Of a stretch of DNA of 64,000 nucleotides, positions 37,188-46,147 are shown piece after piece. This DNA comes from an uncultured Bacteroidales bacterium (lineage in GTDB: Bacteria > Bacteroidota > Bacteroidia > Bacteroidales > Bacteroidaceae). The position numbers were made by a program, and so were the translations under genes. Position 1 is the stretch's first letter, and each line of letters begins with the position of its first letter. The notes below the pieces were generated by a model. The model was not told the DNA's origin and ran no database searches. It saw nothing but the letters and a program-made list of their open reading frames with translations. Location of the stretch: the NCBI GenBank assembly GCA_902798685.1, contig CADBXO010000019.1, positions 35,804-99,803 on the forward strand, read 5' to 3'.

Positions 37188-38852
37188 ATGTTCAGACTCA
37201 GGTATATTATGCTGGTGCTCATGCTGGGCAGCCTGACAGCTGTTGCTGCGCAGGAGGCTGAGACTTTGCCTGAGGTTGAACCGCAGCCTGAATCAGTTGA
37301 TACCAACTGGGTCTATCTGCTCAATGCAGACCTGATCCGTTATGAGGAGTGGGTAAACCCTGACGCCCAACGTCTGATGGGTAATGTGGTTTTCCGTCAC
37401 GACAGCATGTATATGTATTGTGACAGTGCCCTTTTCTATCAGGACCAGAACTCGTTTGAGGCTTATCACAACGTCAGGATGGAGCAGGGTGACACTCTGT
37501 TCCTTTACGGCGATTCCCTGTTTTATGACGGCAATACCAAACTGCTCAGGGTGAGGGATAACGTGCGTCTTGAGAACAAGACCATGATCCTGCTTACCGA
37601 CAGTCTGAACTATGACCGCAATACCGGATTGGGATGGTTCTTTGACGGCGGTACACTGCTGGATGAGGAGAGCACCCTGATATCGGAATACGGACAGTTC
37701 GATACAAATACAAAGATGGCTGTATTCATGGACGGCGTGTCAATGGAGAGTCCCGACTACACTCTGACATCGGACACACTCCATTACAATACTGACTCCC
37801 ATATTGCATTCCTTTACAGTCCCGCTACCATCGTCAATGAGGACAATGTGATCAACACAAGCCACGGACGTTTCAATACCGACACCAAGAGCGCTGTGCT
37901 GCTTGACCGTTCAGTGATTGAGCAGAACGGCGGTGAGAGCCGTATGACCGGTGACAGCATTATCTATGACAGCGATGCCGGGCAGATGGAGGGATTCGGC
38001 GATGTAATCATAAACAACTACAAGGATAAGGTCGATGCCCTGGGCGAGTATGTCTATTACAACAGCGAGAATGACTCGGCTGTCATTACCGGCAAGGCAC
38101 TGCTCATAGAGTATTCCGCCGGTGACAGTATGTATGTCCATGCTGACACTTTCCGTCTGGTGACATTCTACAACGCTGCACATGACACTGTCGTGGAGCG
38201 TCAGATGCGCGGATTCAACAAGGTCCGTGCATACCGCATTGACATGCAGATGGTGGCTGATTCAATGCTTTTCACCACAAAAGACTCAACCCTGACACTC
38301 TACAAGGATCCCATCCTGTGGAATGAGGACAGTCAGATACTGGGTGAGAAGATCATATTCTACATGAACGACAGTACCATTGACTGGGCTCATGTAATAG
38401 GTCAGGCACTGTTTGTCCAGATGCTTGATACCGTTCATTACAATCAGATAGCAGGCCGTGAGATAAAGGCCTTCTTCAAGGATAGTGAGATAGATTATGC
38501 CGATGTCAAGGGAAACGTGCAGGCTGTATTCTATCCGCTTGATGCTGACTCGGCCATGATAGGAATGAATACGACCGAGGGCTCCAGTCTGAGGACGTAT
38601 TTCAAGATGCGTGCCGTTAATAAGATTGTAATGTTAGGCCACTCCAACGGAGTGATGTATCCCATGGAGAAACTTGACCTTAAAAAGATGTATCTCTCAA
38701 ACTTCAACTGGTTTGACAGGATCAGACCCCGTGATCCGGAGGATGTATTCTATTGGCGAGGCAAGAGGGCCGATCAACAGCTTAAGACAAATAATTCCAA
38801 TAAGGAGGTTCCCCTTCCTTCATTGGATAACGGTAAAAGAAAAAGGAGATAG
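37188..38852 (+). CDS. OstA-like (LptA/LptD N-domain) protein
   Basis: A 554-residue exported protein with a signal peptide. It is built of repeated beta-jellyroll strands of the OstA/LptA type; many units carry a D-S-L-x-Y pattern (CDSALFYQDQNSFEA, GDSLFYDGNTKLLRV, TDSLNYDRNTGLGWF, SDTLHYNTDSHIAFL). Such folds form the slide that carries LPS across the periplasm, and Bacteroidota encode long OstA proteins of this kind apart from LptD. Placement after SurA supports a role in outer-membrane LPS assembly. There is no C-terminal LptD barrel. Confidence 0.86.
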   Translation: MFRLRYIMLVLMLGSLTAVAAQEAETLPEVEPQPESVDTNWVYLLNADLIRYEEWVNPDAQRLMGNVVFRHDSMYMYCDSALFYQDQNSFEAYHNVRMEQGDTLFLYGDSLFYDGNTKLLRVRDNVRLENKTMILLTDSLNYDRNTGLGWFFDGGTLLDEESTLISEYGQFDTNTKMAVFMDGVSMESPDYTLTSDTLHYNTDSHIAFLYSPATIVNEDNVINTSHGRFNTDTKSAVLLDRSVIEQNGGESRMTGDSIIYDSDAGQMEGFGDVIINNYKDKVDALGEYVYYNSENDSAVITGKALLIEYSAGDSMYVHADTFRLVTFYNAAHDTVVERQMRGFNKVRAYRIDMQMVADSMLFTTKDSTLTLYKDPILWNEDSQILGEKIIFYMNDSTIDWAHVIGQALFVQMLDTVHYNQIAGREIKAFFKDSEIDYADVKGNVQAVFYPLDADSAMIGMNTTEGSSLRTYFKMRAVNKIVMLGHSNGVMYPMEKLDLKKMYLSNFNWFDRIRPRDPEDVFYWRGKRADQQLKTNNSNKEVPLPSLDNGKRKRR

Positions 38853-38854
38853 TT

Positions 38855-39145
38855 ATGGGAATGTTCAATGTCAGGGAACCGCGCCGTTTTGAGCATAAGT
38901 ACATTTATGTCGACGAGCGAAAGGAGAGGCTTGCCAAGATAGAGGAGAGGGCCAAGCGCGAACTCGGTATGCTTCCTGAAGAGGAGTTCAATCCCGAGAG
39001 CATACGCGGCAAGTTTGTTGAGAGTACTACACATCTCAAACGCCGTAAGCAGAATGGCGGACCGTCGCTGAGCGTGCCCGTGGCCATTGTGCTTGCCGTA
39101 CTTCTTACAATACTCCTTTTGAATATCCTGAACGGAAACATCTGA
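38855..39145 (+). CDS. small conserved single-span membrane protein
   Basis: A 96-residue protein I cannot name. The N-terminal two thirds is highly charged (FEHKYIYVDERKERLAKIEE, then RELGMLPEEEFNPE), followed by a basic stretch (LKRRKQN) and one hydrophobic segment at about residues 74-93 (VPVAIVLAVLLTILLLNIL). This suggests a tail-anchored inner-membrane protein with a cytoplasmic head. It starts 2 bp after the OstA gene and ends 7 bp before mutL, so it is firmly within the operon. Confidence 0.82.
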   Translation: MGMFNVREPRRFEHKYIYVDERKERLAKIEERAKRELGMLPEEEFNPESIRGKFVESTTHLKRRKQNGGPSLSVPVAIVLAVLLTILLLNILNGNI

Positions 39146-39152
39146 TTTTGAT

Positions 39153-40964
39153 ATGGAGTGTAAGGTAAGAGTTCTTTCGCAGCAGGTAGCCAGCCAGATT
39201 GCAGCAGGTGAGGTGGTAAACCGTCCTGCTTCTGTTGTCAAGGAGTTGGTTGAGAATGCTGTCGATGCAGGTGCTGACAGTATAAAGGTTATACTTTCTG
39301 ATGCCGGCCGCACCTCCATTCAGGTCATCGACAACGGTTGCGGTATGAATCCCGAGGATGCCCGTACGTCATTCGAGCGTCATGCCACCTCCAAGATAAA
39401 GGAGTCTGATGACCTCTATTCTCTTACCACATTCGGATTCCGCGGTGAGGCCCTGCCTTCAATAGCAGCAGTGGCCGAGGTTCAGCTGCGCACCCGTACC
39501 GCCGACAGCGAGACAGGTATCGAGATAAGCATCAAGGCGTCCGAAATAGAGAACCAGGAGCCTTGTGTATGCCCTGTGGGCAGTTCTTTCACGGTACGCA
39601 ACCTCTTCTATAACGTCCCGGCACGCCGTAAGTTCCTTAAGAGCAACCAGACCGAGTTCGGCCATATACTGACTGAGATGGAGCGCGTCTCAATTGCACA
39701 TCCCGAGGTGGCCTTTGAGCTGACCCATCAGGGTGAGCAGATACTGTCGCTTCCGGCATCGGCCGTAAAACAGAGAATAGTAAATCTGTTTGGCCGTAAG
39801 ATGAATGAGGCTCTGCTGCCGGTCGAGGTTGAGACATCGGTCGTAAAGGTTAGCGGATTCTGCTCCAATCTGGATAGTGTCAAGGGTAAGGGCGCCAAGC
39901 AGTTCTTCTTTGTGAACGGCCGATTCATGCGCCATCCCTATTTCCATAAGGCTGTGCTCAGCGCTTACGAGGGTCTTGTGCCTGAGAGTGACCAGCCGTC
40001 ATATTTCCTCTTCCTGGATGTTCCGCCTGAAACTATTGATGTGAACATCCATCCCACCAAGACTGAGATAAAGTTCCAGGACGAACAGGTTATCTGGAAG
40101 ATCCTGATGGCTGCAGTCAAGGAGTCTGTGGGCCGTTTCGAGGAGATGCCCACCATAGATTTCAATACCACTGACATGCCGGATATTCCCATCTATGACG
40201 CATCACGTCCCATAACACCGCCTAAGGTAAGCTTCAATCCTGATTTTAACCCGTTCTCATCAACCCGTGTGGAGACCGGTCAGTCCCGCACCAACAGGGA
40301 GAACTGGAGCAAGCTCTACGGTGATGCCATTGAGCGTAAGGTCAATGAGGGTGAGATACCGTTCACACCCATGAGCGAGATGATGGCCAAGCCCGAGGAG
40401 GAGATACTCAAACCCTATCAGTTCGCAGACCGCTTCATACTGGTTCCCTCTGAACAGGGACTCATGATCATAGACCAGCACCGTGCTCATATCAGAGTGC
40501 TTTATGACAGATTCATGGCCAACGCCAAGAGCCATGCCGCAGCATCACAGGGACTGCTGTTCCCCGAGATGTTCCAGCTGTCAGCCAATGACGCAGTGGT
40601 GTTTGAGGAGCTCAAGCCCCGTTTTGCGGCACTCGGTTTTGACCTGTCAGACATGGGACGAGGCGCAATAGCCGTTCAGGGTGTTCCGTCAGGAATGGAG
40701 GGACAGGATTATGAGCGTCTCATTACCGATATGATTGCCGATATCCGCATCAACCCCACTCATGAGGAGGACCGTCAGCTGGAGAGCCTGGCACTGGCTA
40801 TGGCAAACAAAGCCGCAATTCCCGCCGGACGTCGTCTCTCAGAGAATGAGATGCAGGAACTGGTGCGCTCACTTAAGGCATGCAGTATGCCTTCACGCAC
40901 GCCTGATGCCAAGACCGTCTATATCGTCAGGTCCGTTCAGGAAATATCAAGATTGCTTGATTAA
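39153..40964 (+). CDS. mutL: DNA mismatch repair protein MutL
   Basis: Links MutS mismatch recognition to downstream repair. At 603 residues it has the GHKL ATPase motifs (IAAGEVVNRPASVVKELVEN, DNGCGM, TTFGFRGEALPSIA), the FFVNGRFMRH and NVDVHPTK-like NVNIHPTKTEIKF motifs, a linker of about 100 residues, and a C-terminal dimer domain with IIDQHRAHIRVLYD. The C-terminal ACSMPSRTPDAK replaces the Cys/His zinc motif of some bacteria. It converges with the YitT gene, overlapping by 4 bp. Confidence 0.96.
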   Translation: MECKVRVLSQQVASQIAAGEVVNRPASVVKELVENAVDAGADSIKVILSDAGRTSIQVIDNGCGMNPEDARTSFERHATSKIKESDDLYSLTTFGFRGEALPSIAAVAEVQLRTRTADSETGIEISIKASEIENQEPCVCPVGSSFTVRNLFYNVPARRKFLKSNQTEFGHILTEMERVSIAHPEVAFELTHQGEQILSLPASAVKQRIVNLFGRKMNEALLPVEVETSVVKVSGFCSNLDSVKGKGAKQFFFVNGRFMRHPYFHKAVLSAYEGLVPESDQPSYFLFLDVPPETIDVNIHPTKTEIKFQDEQVIWKILMAAVKESVGRFEEMPTIDFNTTDMPDIPIYDASRPITPPKVSFNPDFNPFSSTRVETGQSRTNRENWSKLYGDAIERKVNEGEIPFTPMSEMMAKPEEEILKPYQFADRFILVPSEQGLMIIDQHRAHIRVLYDRFMANAKSHAAASQGLLFPEMFQLSANDAVVFEELKPRFAALGFDLSDMGRGAIAVQGVPSGMEGQDYERLITDMIADIRINPTHEEDRQLESLALAMANKAAIPAGRRLSENEMQELVRSLKACSMPSRTPDAKTVYIVRSVQEISRLLD

Positions 40965-41899
40965 ACGCCGTGGTGCGTTTTCTTCTTCCACAGACCGTAC
41001 ACCTCACTTACATTACCTGCGGTAATAAAGCCGTGGATGTCATTCTTCTTCATGAAGTTCATCAGGTTTGAGAACTCATCCTGTGTAAGCAGGGCCTGAA
41101 TCTCAGTCTGCTCTTTTCCGCTGTAGCCGCCAACTACCTTGTAGAGACTGCAGCCGCGGTCCAGATCCTTGATTATGTACTGGCGTATGACTTCGTGGTC
41201 ATCGGATATGATGCAAACCCTCTTGCGTTTGTTGATGCTTGCGGTAAAGTAATCAACGACAATGCCGTTTATCCAGGTTCCTATCAGACCTACCACAACC
41301 ATGCGGAAGGGGTTGATGGCAAAGGCCGAGCAGCAGATGATGGCACCTGCAACCGATATGGAGGCGCCTATGTCAAAGTGGAGGTATTTGTTCACTATCT
41401 TGGCCAGTATGTCCAGACCGCCGGTAGAGGCGTTTATATGGAACAGGATGGCCTGTGATGCGCTGAGCAGAAGTACAAAGCAGCACAGGTCGAGCCAGAC
41501 GTCACCCATGACCGATGTGCTTCCGTCGGCCAGCAGGTTGGAGACAGGAAGCACCTTCTCCCAAAGGTCCATTAAAGGTCCAAGTATGAGTGCCGTGTAG
41601 ACGGTCTTGACGCCGAATTCCTTGTCAATCAGAAGATATGCCAGGATAAGCAGGATGGCATTGATTATCAGGATGACTGTCGATACTTTTACAGTCATTC
41701 CCATCAGGTCAAAGATTCCGCTGATTACGATGGAAAGACCTGAGATGCTTCCTACAATCAGTTTTCCGGGAACCAGGAAGTAGTTTACTGCCAGGGCGGC
41801 GATAGCCATGCCGAAGGTCATTATTATCAGTTCCTGCCAGAATTTTCCGGTCTTTACGGCACTCCATGCAGTGCCGGCTGCATCTTTGATCTTACCCAT
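40961..41899 (-). CDS. YitT family membrane protein (DUF161 + DUF2179)
   Basis: A 312-residue inner-membrane protein. Five or six hydrophobic segments lie between residues about 20 and 195 (LIIMTFGMAIAALAVNYFLVP, VSTVILIINAILLILAYLL, FVLLLSASQAILFHINASTGG), followed by a cytoplasmic DUF2179 domain at the C-terminus (VCIISDDHEVIRQYIIKDL, GYSGKEQTEIQALLT, DIHGFITAGNVSEV). Function of the family is not established. It lies 24 bp downstream of trpS on the same strand. Confidence 0.9.
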   Translation of the reverse strand: MGKIKDAAGTAWSAVKTGKFWQELIIMTFGMAIAALAVNYFLVPGKLIVGSISGLSIVISGIFDLMGMTVKVSTVILIINAILLILAYLLIDKEFGVKTVYTALILGPLMDLWEKVLPVSNLLADGSTSVMGDVWLDLCCFVLLLSASQAILFHINASTGGLDILAKIVNKYLHFDIGASISVAGAIICCSAFAINPFRMVVVGLIGTWINGIVVDYFTASINKRKRVCIISDDHEVIRQYIIKDLDRGCSLYKVVGGYSGKEQTEIQALLTQDEFSNLMNFMKKNDIHGFITAGNVSEVYGLWKKKTHHGV

Positions 41900-41923
41900 A
41901 TAGTCCTTTATTTAGAGGGGTGA

Positions 41924-42916
41924 TTAATACACCCTGAAACCAATGATCTGGCGAACCTCGCGCAGAGTCTTTGATGCGCTCTCGCGAGCCTTCTCGGCAC
42001 CTGCCAGGGCAATCTTGTCCAGCAGAGCTGTATTGCTTGAGAACTCCTTGATGCGCTCGCGGATGGGATCTGTAGCGGCTACGATATCCTCGGCCAGCTG
42101 CTTCTTGAGATCACCGTAACGAAGTGTGCAGTCATTCCACTTCTCGTTGAAGTAGTCATATGTATCCTTTGATGATACTACCTCAAGCAGGGTGAACAGG
42201 TTCTGGATAACATCGGGTTTGGGGCTGTTCATTGCCTGTGGGCCGGCATCGGTAACGGCTTTCATCACCTTCTTGCGGATTACAGAGGGCTCGTCGCACA
42301 GATAGATGCAGTTGCCCTCGCTCTTACCCATCTTACCTGAACCGTCCAGGCCGGGAATCTTGATGCCGCCCTCCTTGGCCAGTGAGAATGATGCAGGCTC
42401 GGGGAAGAACTCAACATTGTACATCTGGTTGAAACGGCGTGCGAACTTGCGGGCCATCTCCATGTTCTGCTCCTGGTCCTTGCCTACGGGAACCTTGTTG
42501 GCCTTATGGATAATAATGTCCGATGCCATCAGGGTGGGATAGGTCAGCAGACCTGCGTTCACGTTATCGGGCTGCTTGCGTGCCTTCTCCTTGAATGAGG
42601 TTACGCGCTCCAACTCGCCCAGATAAGCGTTCATATTGAGATAGAGGTAGAGCTCTACTACCTCGGGTACATCGCTCTGTACGTAAATGGTGGCTTTTTC
42701 AGGGTCAAGACCGCAGGCCAGGTACTCGGCCAGGATGGTGCGGACGCTATTCTGAATGTTCTCAGGGGTGGGGTGTGTGGTCAGGGAGTGCCAGTCTGCT
42801 ATGAAGAAGAAGCATCTGTACAAATCCTGAAGCTTGATGAAGCTTGTAACTGCACCGTAGTAGTTGCCGAGGTGCAGGTTTCCTGTGGGGCGTATGCCGC
42901 TGAGAACTGTTTCCAT
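41924..42916 (-). CDS. trpS: tryptophanyl-tRNA synthetase
   Basis: Class I aminoacyl-tRNA synthetase, 330 residues. Seen: GIRPTGNLHLGNYYGAV, which contains the HIGH-equivalent; ADWHSLT; the DIIIHKANKVPVGKDQEQ tryptophan-site region; and GKMGKSEGN, the KMSKS-equivalent. The ATG at 42916 (METVLSGIRPTG) is the family start; an upstream in-frame ATG would extend into the promoter. Confidence 0.96.
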   Translation of the reverse strand: METVLSGIRPTGNLHLGNYYGAVTSFIKLQDLYRCFFFIADWHSLTTHPTPENIQNSVRTILAEYLACGLDPEKATIYVQSDVPEVVELYLYLNMNAYLGELERVTSFKEKARKQPDNVNAGLLTYPTLMASDIIIHKANKVPVGKDQEQNMEMARKFARRFNQMYNVEFFPEPASFSLAKEGGIKIPGLDGSGKMGKSEGNCIYLCDEPSVIRKKVMKAVTDAGPQAMNSPKPDVIQNLFTLLEVVSSKDTYDYFNEKWNDCTLRYGDLKKQLAEDIVAATDPIRERIKEFSSNTALLDKIALAGAEKARESASKTLREVRQIIGFRVY

Positions 42917-43026
42917 TTTCTTATTAAATATGTGTTTTTGCACTGCGAAGATACCATAAAAGAGCCATATCGGAAAAAATTTATGAAAAAAAGGTCCGAA
43001 AGTTTTTGACTGTTCACAAAAGTCCT

Positions 43027-43034
43027 TATCTTTG
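43027..43034 (+). promoter_or_regulatory. -7 box of the tRNA-Val promoter
   Basis: TATCTTTG, with a TTTTTGAC region in the -33 position. The 18 bases starting here are the same as at the tRNA-Gln promoter. Confidence 0.8.
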
Positions 43035-43055
43035 CACCGCTTTTACGGAAAGCAC

Positions 43056-43130
43056 GGGCGTTTAGCTCAGCTGGTTCAGAGCATCTGCCTTACAAGCAGA
43101 GGGTCGGCGGTTCGAATCCGTCAACGCCCA
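43056..43130 (+). tRNA. tRNA-Val(TAC)
   Basis: A full cloverleaf of 75 bases: acceptor GGGCGTT/AACGCCC, D-arm GCTC..GAGC, anticodon stem TCTGC/GCAGA with loop CTTACAA (anticodon TAC, reading GTA/GTG), T-arm CGGCGG-TTCGAAT-CCGTC type. Discriminator A; CCA is not encoded. Confidence 0.96.
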
Positions 43131-43133
43131 CGA

Positions 43134-43165
43134 GGAGAGCTTCAGAAATGAGGCTCTCTTTTTTT
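43134..43165 (+). terminator. Rho-independent terminator of tRNA-Val
   Basis: A GGAGAGC/GCTCTC-type stem with a loop of about 12, followed by seven or more T. Confidence 0.85.
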
Positions 43166-43185
43166 GTGGGCGTTGCGGATCGAAC
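43166..43185 (-). repeat. inverted, slightly decayed copy of the tRNA-Val 3' end
   Basis: GTGGGCGTTGCGGATCGAAC is the reverse complement of the last bases of tRNA-Val (43110-43131) apart from two missing single bases. It begins directly after the T-run of the tRNA terminator, the same arrangement as at tRNA-Gln. Confidence 0.82.
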
Positions 43186-43191
43186 AAATAC

Positions 43192-44349
43192 CTATTCAAA
43201 GAGGGGAGATAGGTCGAAGGAGATGATTTCATCTTCTTCTTTCATGGGGATTCCGTAGAGGGTTTTGGTTTTCTCGTCGAAGGCGGGGTAGAATATGTAG
43301 TGATCCAGCTTGATGGATTTCTTGAAGTTTCCGTCCCAGTCAAATAGCATCACCTCCGGTCTGGGCCAATCCTTATTGGGATCACTCATACTGTGATCAC
43401 CGCCGTAATAGAATACCAGAAAGTAATCCTCAAAGGACAGGGCCTCTTCAAAACAACCCCTCTCTTTATCCATGTAGTCAACTTCTCCGTTATCATTGTA
43501 ATGCGGAACCTCGTTCGGCTCTTCCTTGAGAGTGGGGCTGCCATTCTGATGTACTGCAAAACTAATGTCCTTGTCCAGGTCATAGTACATGATGTAATCA
43601 GAAAACAGGAAAGGTTCTACAATCAGATTTTTGGAGGGGTGTTTATAGAATCTTCTTTGGTACTGATCCTTGGGCTGGGGACCCACTATGGTAAGCATAT
43701 CGGACAATACTGTAGGTAATTCCATGAAGGCGGTGTCATGCCTGATCCAATAGTGTTCCTCAATTTTTCCAAACTCAAATTCAAATCCTTGGATATATTC
43801 CAGGGTCTTGTATATATCATTGTCAAGGAACACATATTCCAGGTTGACTCTGAGTTTGGCCTGATAACCGTCCATGTCCAAAGGCTGTAAATAGTAAGGT
43901 AAAAAGTCTCTGGTCTGCGTCATGACAGTCTTGCCGGACAATAGGGACTGGGTAACATCAAAAACCTTTATGCTTGTTTCATCCTGAAGGGGCAGAAGCA
44001 GGTGTCCGTCATCGCCTTTAAGGACCTGTCTGCGGATTTCGCCCGGACGGTTCACGAATTCGTTCCTGGCTCTTCCCTGAAGACAGAACTTGCCAAGCAG
44101 TTCCCACTTATCGGAATAGACGAACACATAGCCGTCCGGATCCTGGGAAATTAAGATTTTGTATGAGTCGCAGTTTATGATTGAGGTTATCTGTAGCGGT
44201 AATTCGGCATCTACATGAACACCTTGGGCTAGCTGCTGGGATTTGTTCCGGAAATCTATTTCACGAATGTCCAGCTGGGGCTGTTTCTTACATGATGACA
44301 ATAATGTCAGGACTGCTGCAAACGATACTAAAAGGATACGGACTCTCAT
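43192..44349 (-). CDS. 6-bladed beta-propeller lipoprotein
   Basis: A 385-residue predicted lipoprotein: signal MRVRILLVSFAAVLTLLSSC with the lipidated Cys at residue 20. The body resembles Bacteroidales 6-bladed beta-propeller proteins (BF3164/DUF4934 group), with blades such as ISQDPDGYVFVYSDKWELLGKF, GRARNEFVNRPGEI and VMLFDWDGNFKKSIKLDHYI. Function is unknown; such lipoproteins are often found in pairs or near regulators, but here it stands alone. Its stop lies 6 bp past the inverted tRNA-Val fragment. Codon use looks less GC-rich than in its neighbours. Confidence 0.8.
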   Translation of the reverse strand: MRVRILLVSFAAVLTLLSSCKKQPQLDIREIDFRNKSQQLAQGVHVDAELPLQITSIINCDSYKILISQDPDGYVFVYSDKWELLGKFCLQGRARNEFVNRPGEIRRQVLKGDDGHLLLPLQDETSIKVFDVTQSLLSGKTVMTQTRDFLPYYLQPLDMDGYQAKLRVNLEYVFLDNDIYKTLEYIQGFEFEFGKIEEHYWIRHDTAFMELPTVLSDMLTIVGPQPKDQYQRRFYKHPSKNLIVEPFLFSDYIMYYDLDKDISFAVHQNGSPTLKEEPNEVPHYNDNGEVDYMDKERGCFEEALSFEDYFLVFYYGGDHSMSDPNKDWPRPEVMLFDWDGNFKKSIKLDHYIFYPAFDEKTKTLYGIPMKEEDEIISFDLSPLFE

Positions 44350-44496
44350 TTCTTTAGTTATTGTAATGAATAATTATCTGCAATTGTAGTAATTATTTTT
44401 TGGACGTAATCAAACTTGGTTTGTTATGGATTTCAAAAAGTTTTATGCTATCTTAGCGCTCCGTTGGATAATTATAACTAATCTATAAATAACTAT

Positions 44497-46077
44497 ATGT
44501 TCAAAGGTCAACCAAAAGGCCTGTTTGCTCTGGCTCTGGCCAACACAGGCGAAAGATTCGGTTACTACACCATGCTTGCCATCTTTACTCTCTACATGAG
44601 AGCCAAGTTCGGCTGGGATGTTGATACTGCCGGACGAGTGTATGCAATCTTTCTTGCAGGAGTTTATTTCATGCCGCTGGTAGGTGGTATCATAGCCGAT
44701 AAGATCGGTTACGGAAAGTGCGTAACCATCGGTGCGTTCGTAATGATTGCCGGTTATCTGGCTCTGGCCGTTCCTATGGCAACCCAGGCTGTCGATATGT
44801 GGACACTGTTTGCCGGTCTGCTGCTGATTGCTGCCGGAACTGGACTCTTCAAGGGTAACCTGCAGGTACTTGTGGGCAACCTTTATGACGATCCAAAGTA
44901 TGCCGATAAGCGAGACTCCGCATTCAGCCTCTTCTATATGGCCATCAACATTGGTGCTATGTTCGCACCGGCTATGGCAAAGGCTCTCTACAATCCGCAT
45001 ATCGAGAACGCAGGTTATCACTTTGTACCCATTGACAATGCAACAGTAGAGTTCGGTGCACAGTCAGGCGCTTACCTGCAGACTCTGGCCGAGGGCTACC
45101 GTCTGTGCTTCTTTGTAGCATGCGCTTCACTGGTACTCTCACTGCTTATCTATTTCCTCTGCCGTCCCTGGTTCAAGTATGCCGATGTCAACACCAAGCA
45201 GGCAAAGGCCCAGAACGTTCAGGTGCAGGAGCTCACTCCCAAGCAGACCAAGGACCGCATTGTGGCTCTGCTGCTTGTGTTCGCAGTTGTAATATTCTTC
45301 TGGATGGCATTCCATCAGAACGGATCGGCCCTGACATTCTTTGCCGATAAGTACACCAAGCTGAACGGTATTTCAGGTGTCAACCGCATTTGGTTCAACA
45401 TCTGGTCACTGGCTCTGATTGCAGTATCAATCTACACTCTGTTTGCCATGTTCCAGAGCGATACCAAGAAGTCACGTACCATCGCAGCCATTGCTACATT
45501 GGTTCTCTGGGCAGGCGCCATTGCTTTCTATCTGCAGATGCCGTTATCTTTCAATGCCGCTACATCTGATTTCCAGCAGTTCAACCCGTTCTTCGTGGTT
45601 TCTCTTACTCCGGTTTCAGTTGCCGTATTCGGTGCTCTGGGAAAGAAAGGCAAGGAGCCCTCAGCTCCCGTAAAGATCGGTTTGGGTATGCTTTTGGCCG
45701 GTGTGGGCTTTGCAGTTATCACAGCAGCCTCGTCTGACCTGATTTCGCCTATGGATCTTGGTGACTCAGCACAGAGCGTACTCAGTCCCAACTGGCTTAT
45801 CGGAACTTATTTTACACTGACCATAGCCGAGTTGCTTCTGAGCCCTATGGGTATCAGTTTTGTAAGTAAGGTGGCTCCTCCCAAGTACAAGGGTCTGATG
45901 ATGGGTGGATGGTTTGCCGCTACTGCCATCGGTAACTACTTGAGCCGTATCCCGTCGGCCTTGTGGAATAAGATTCCGCTTATGGCCAACTGGGCTATCC
46001 TGATAGGCCTGTGCGTGATTGCCGGTCTTATCATGTTCGTTCTCCGCAAGAAACTGGAGGCCGCCACTCAGGACTAA
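44497..46077 (+). CDS. proton-dependent oligopeptide (POT/PTR) family transporter
   Basis: Inner-membrane proton-coupled importer of di- and tripeptides, 526 residues, about 14 membrane segments. Seen: NTGERFGYYTMLAIFTLYM, which contains the ExxERFxYY proton-coupling motif, GGIIADKIGYGK, GTGLFKGNLQVLVGNLY, FYMAINIGAMFAP and FWMAFHQNGSALTFFAD. A TATCTTAG at 44449-44456 may be its -7 box. Confidence 0.94.
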   Translation: MFKGQPKGLFALALANTGERFGYYTMLAIFTLYMRAKFGWDVDTAGRVYAIFLAGVYFMPLVGGIIADKIGYGKCVTIGAFVMIAGYLALAVPMATQAVDMWTLFAGLLLIAAGTGLFKGNLQVLVGNLYDDPKYADKRDSAFSLFYMAINIGAMFAPAMAKALYNPHIENAGYHFVPIDNATVEFGAQSGAYLQTLAEGYRLCFFVACASLVLSLLIYFLCRPWFKYADVNTKQAKAQNVQVQELTPKQTKDRIVALLLVFAVVIFFWMAFHQNGSALTFFADKYTKLNGISGVNRIWFNIWSLALIAVSIYTLFAMFQSDTKKSRTIAAIATLVLWAGAIAFYLQMPLSFNAATSDFQQFNPFFVVSLTPVSVAVFGALGKKGKEPSAPVKIGLGMLLAGVGFAVITAASSDLISPMDLGDSAQSVLSPNWLIGTYFTLTIAELLLSPMGISFVSKVAPPKYKGLMMGGWFAATAIGNYLSRIPSALWNKIPLMANWAILIGLCVIAGLIMFVLRKKLEAATQD

Positions 46078-46096
46078 TCAAAGGGTATATAAATAA

Positions 46097-46137
46097 TCAG
46101 CCCCACCTGCATAGCTGCGGGTGGGGCTGACTGTTTT
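46097..46137. terminator. terminator between the POT transporter and the M28 peptidase gene
   Basis: A 14-bp stem (TCAGCCCCACCTGC / GCGGGTGGGGCTGA, one T-G pair) with a 6-base loop and a short T-run, between convergent genes. Confidence 0.85.
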
Positions 46138-46147
46138 ATTGGAATTC

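Noticed and set aside
40861-40964. Missing zinc motif in MutL as a defect
   Set aside because: As I recall, Bacteroidota MutL proteins normally end in this way; the rest of the protein is full length.
44443-45021. Minus-strand open frame of 192 codons opposite the POT transporter
   Set aside because: The plus-strand transporter is conserved with clear motifs; the antisense product has no recognisable domain.
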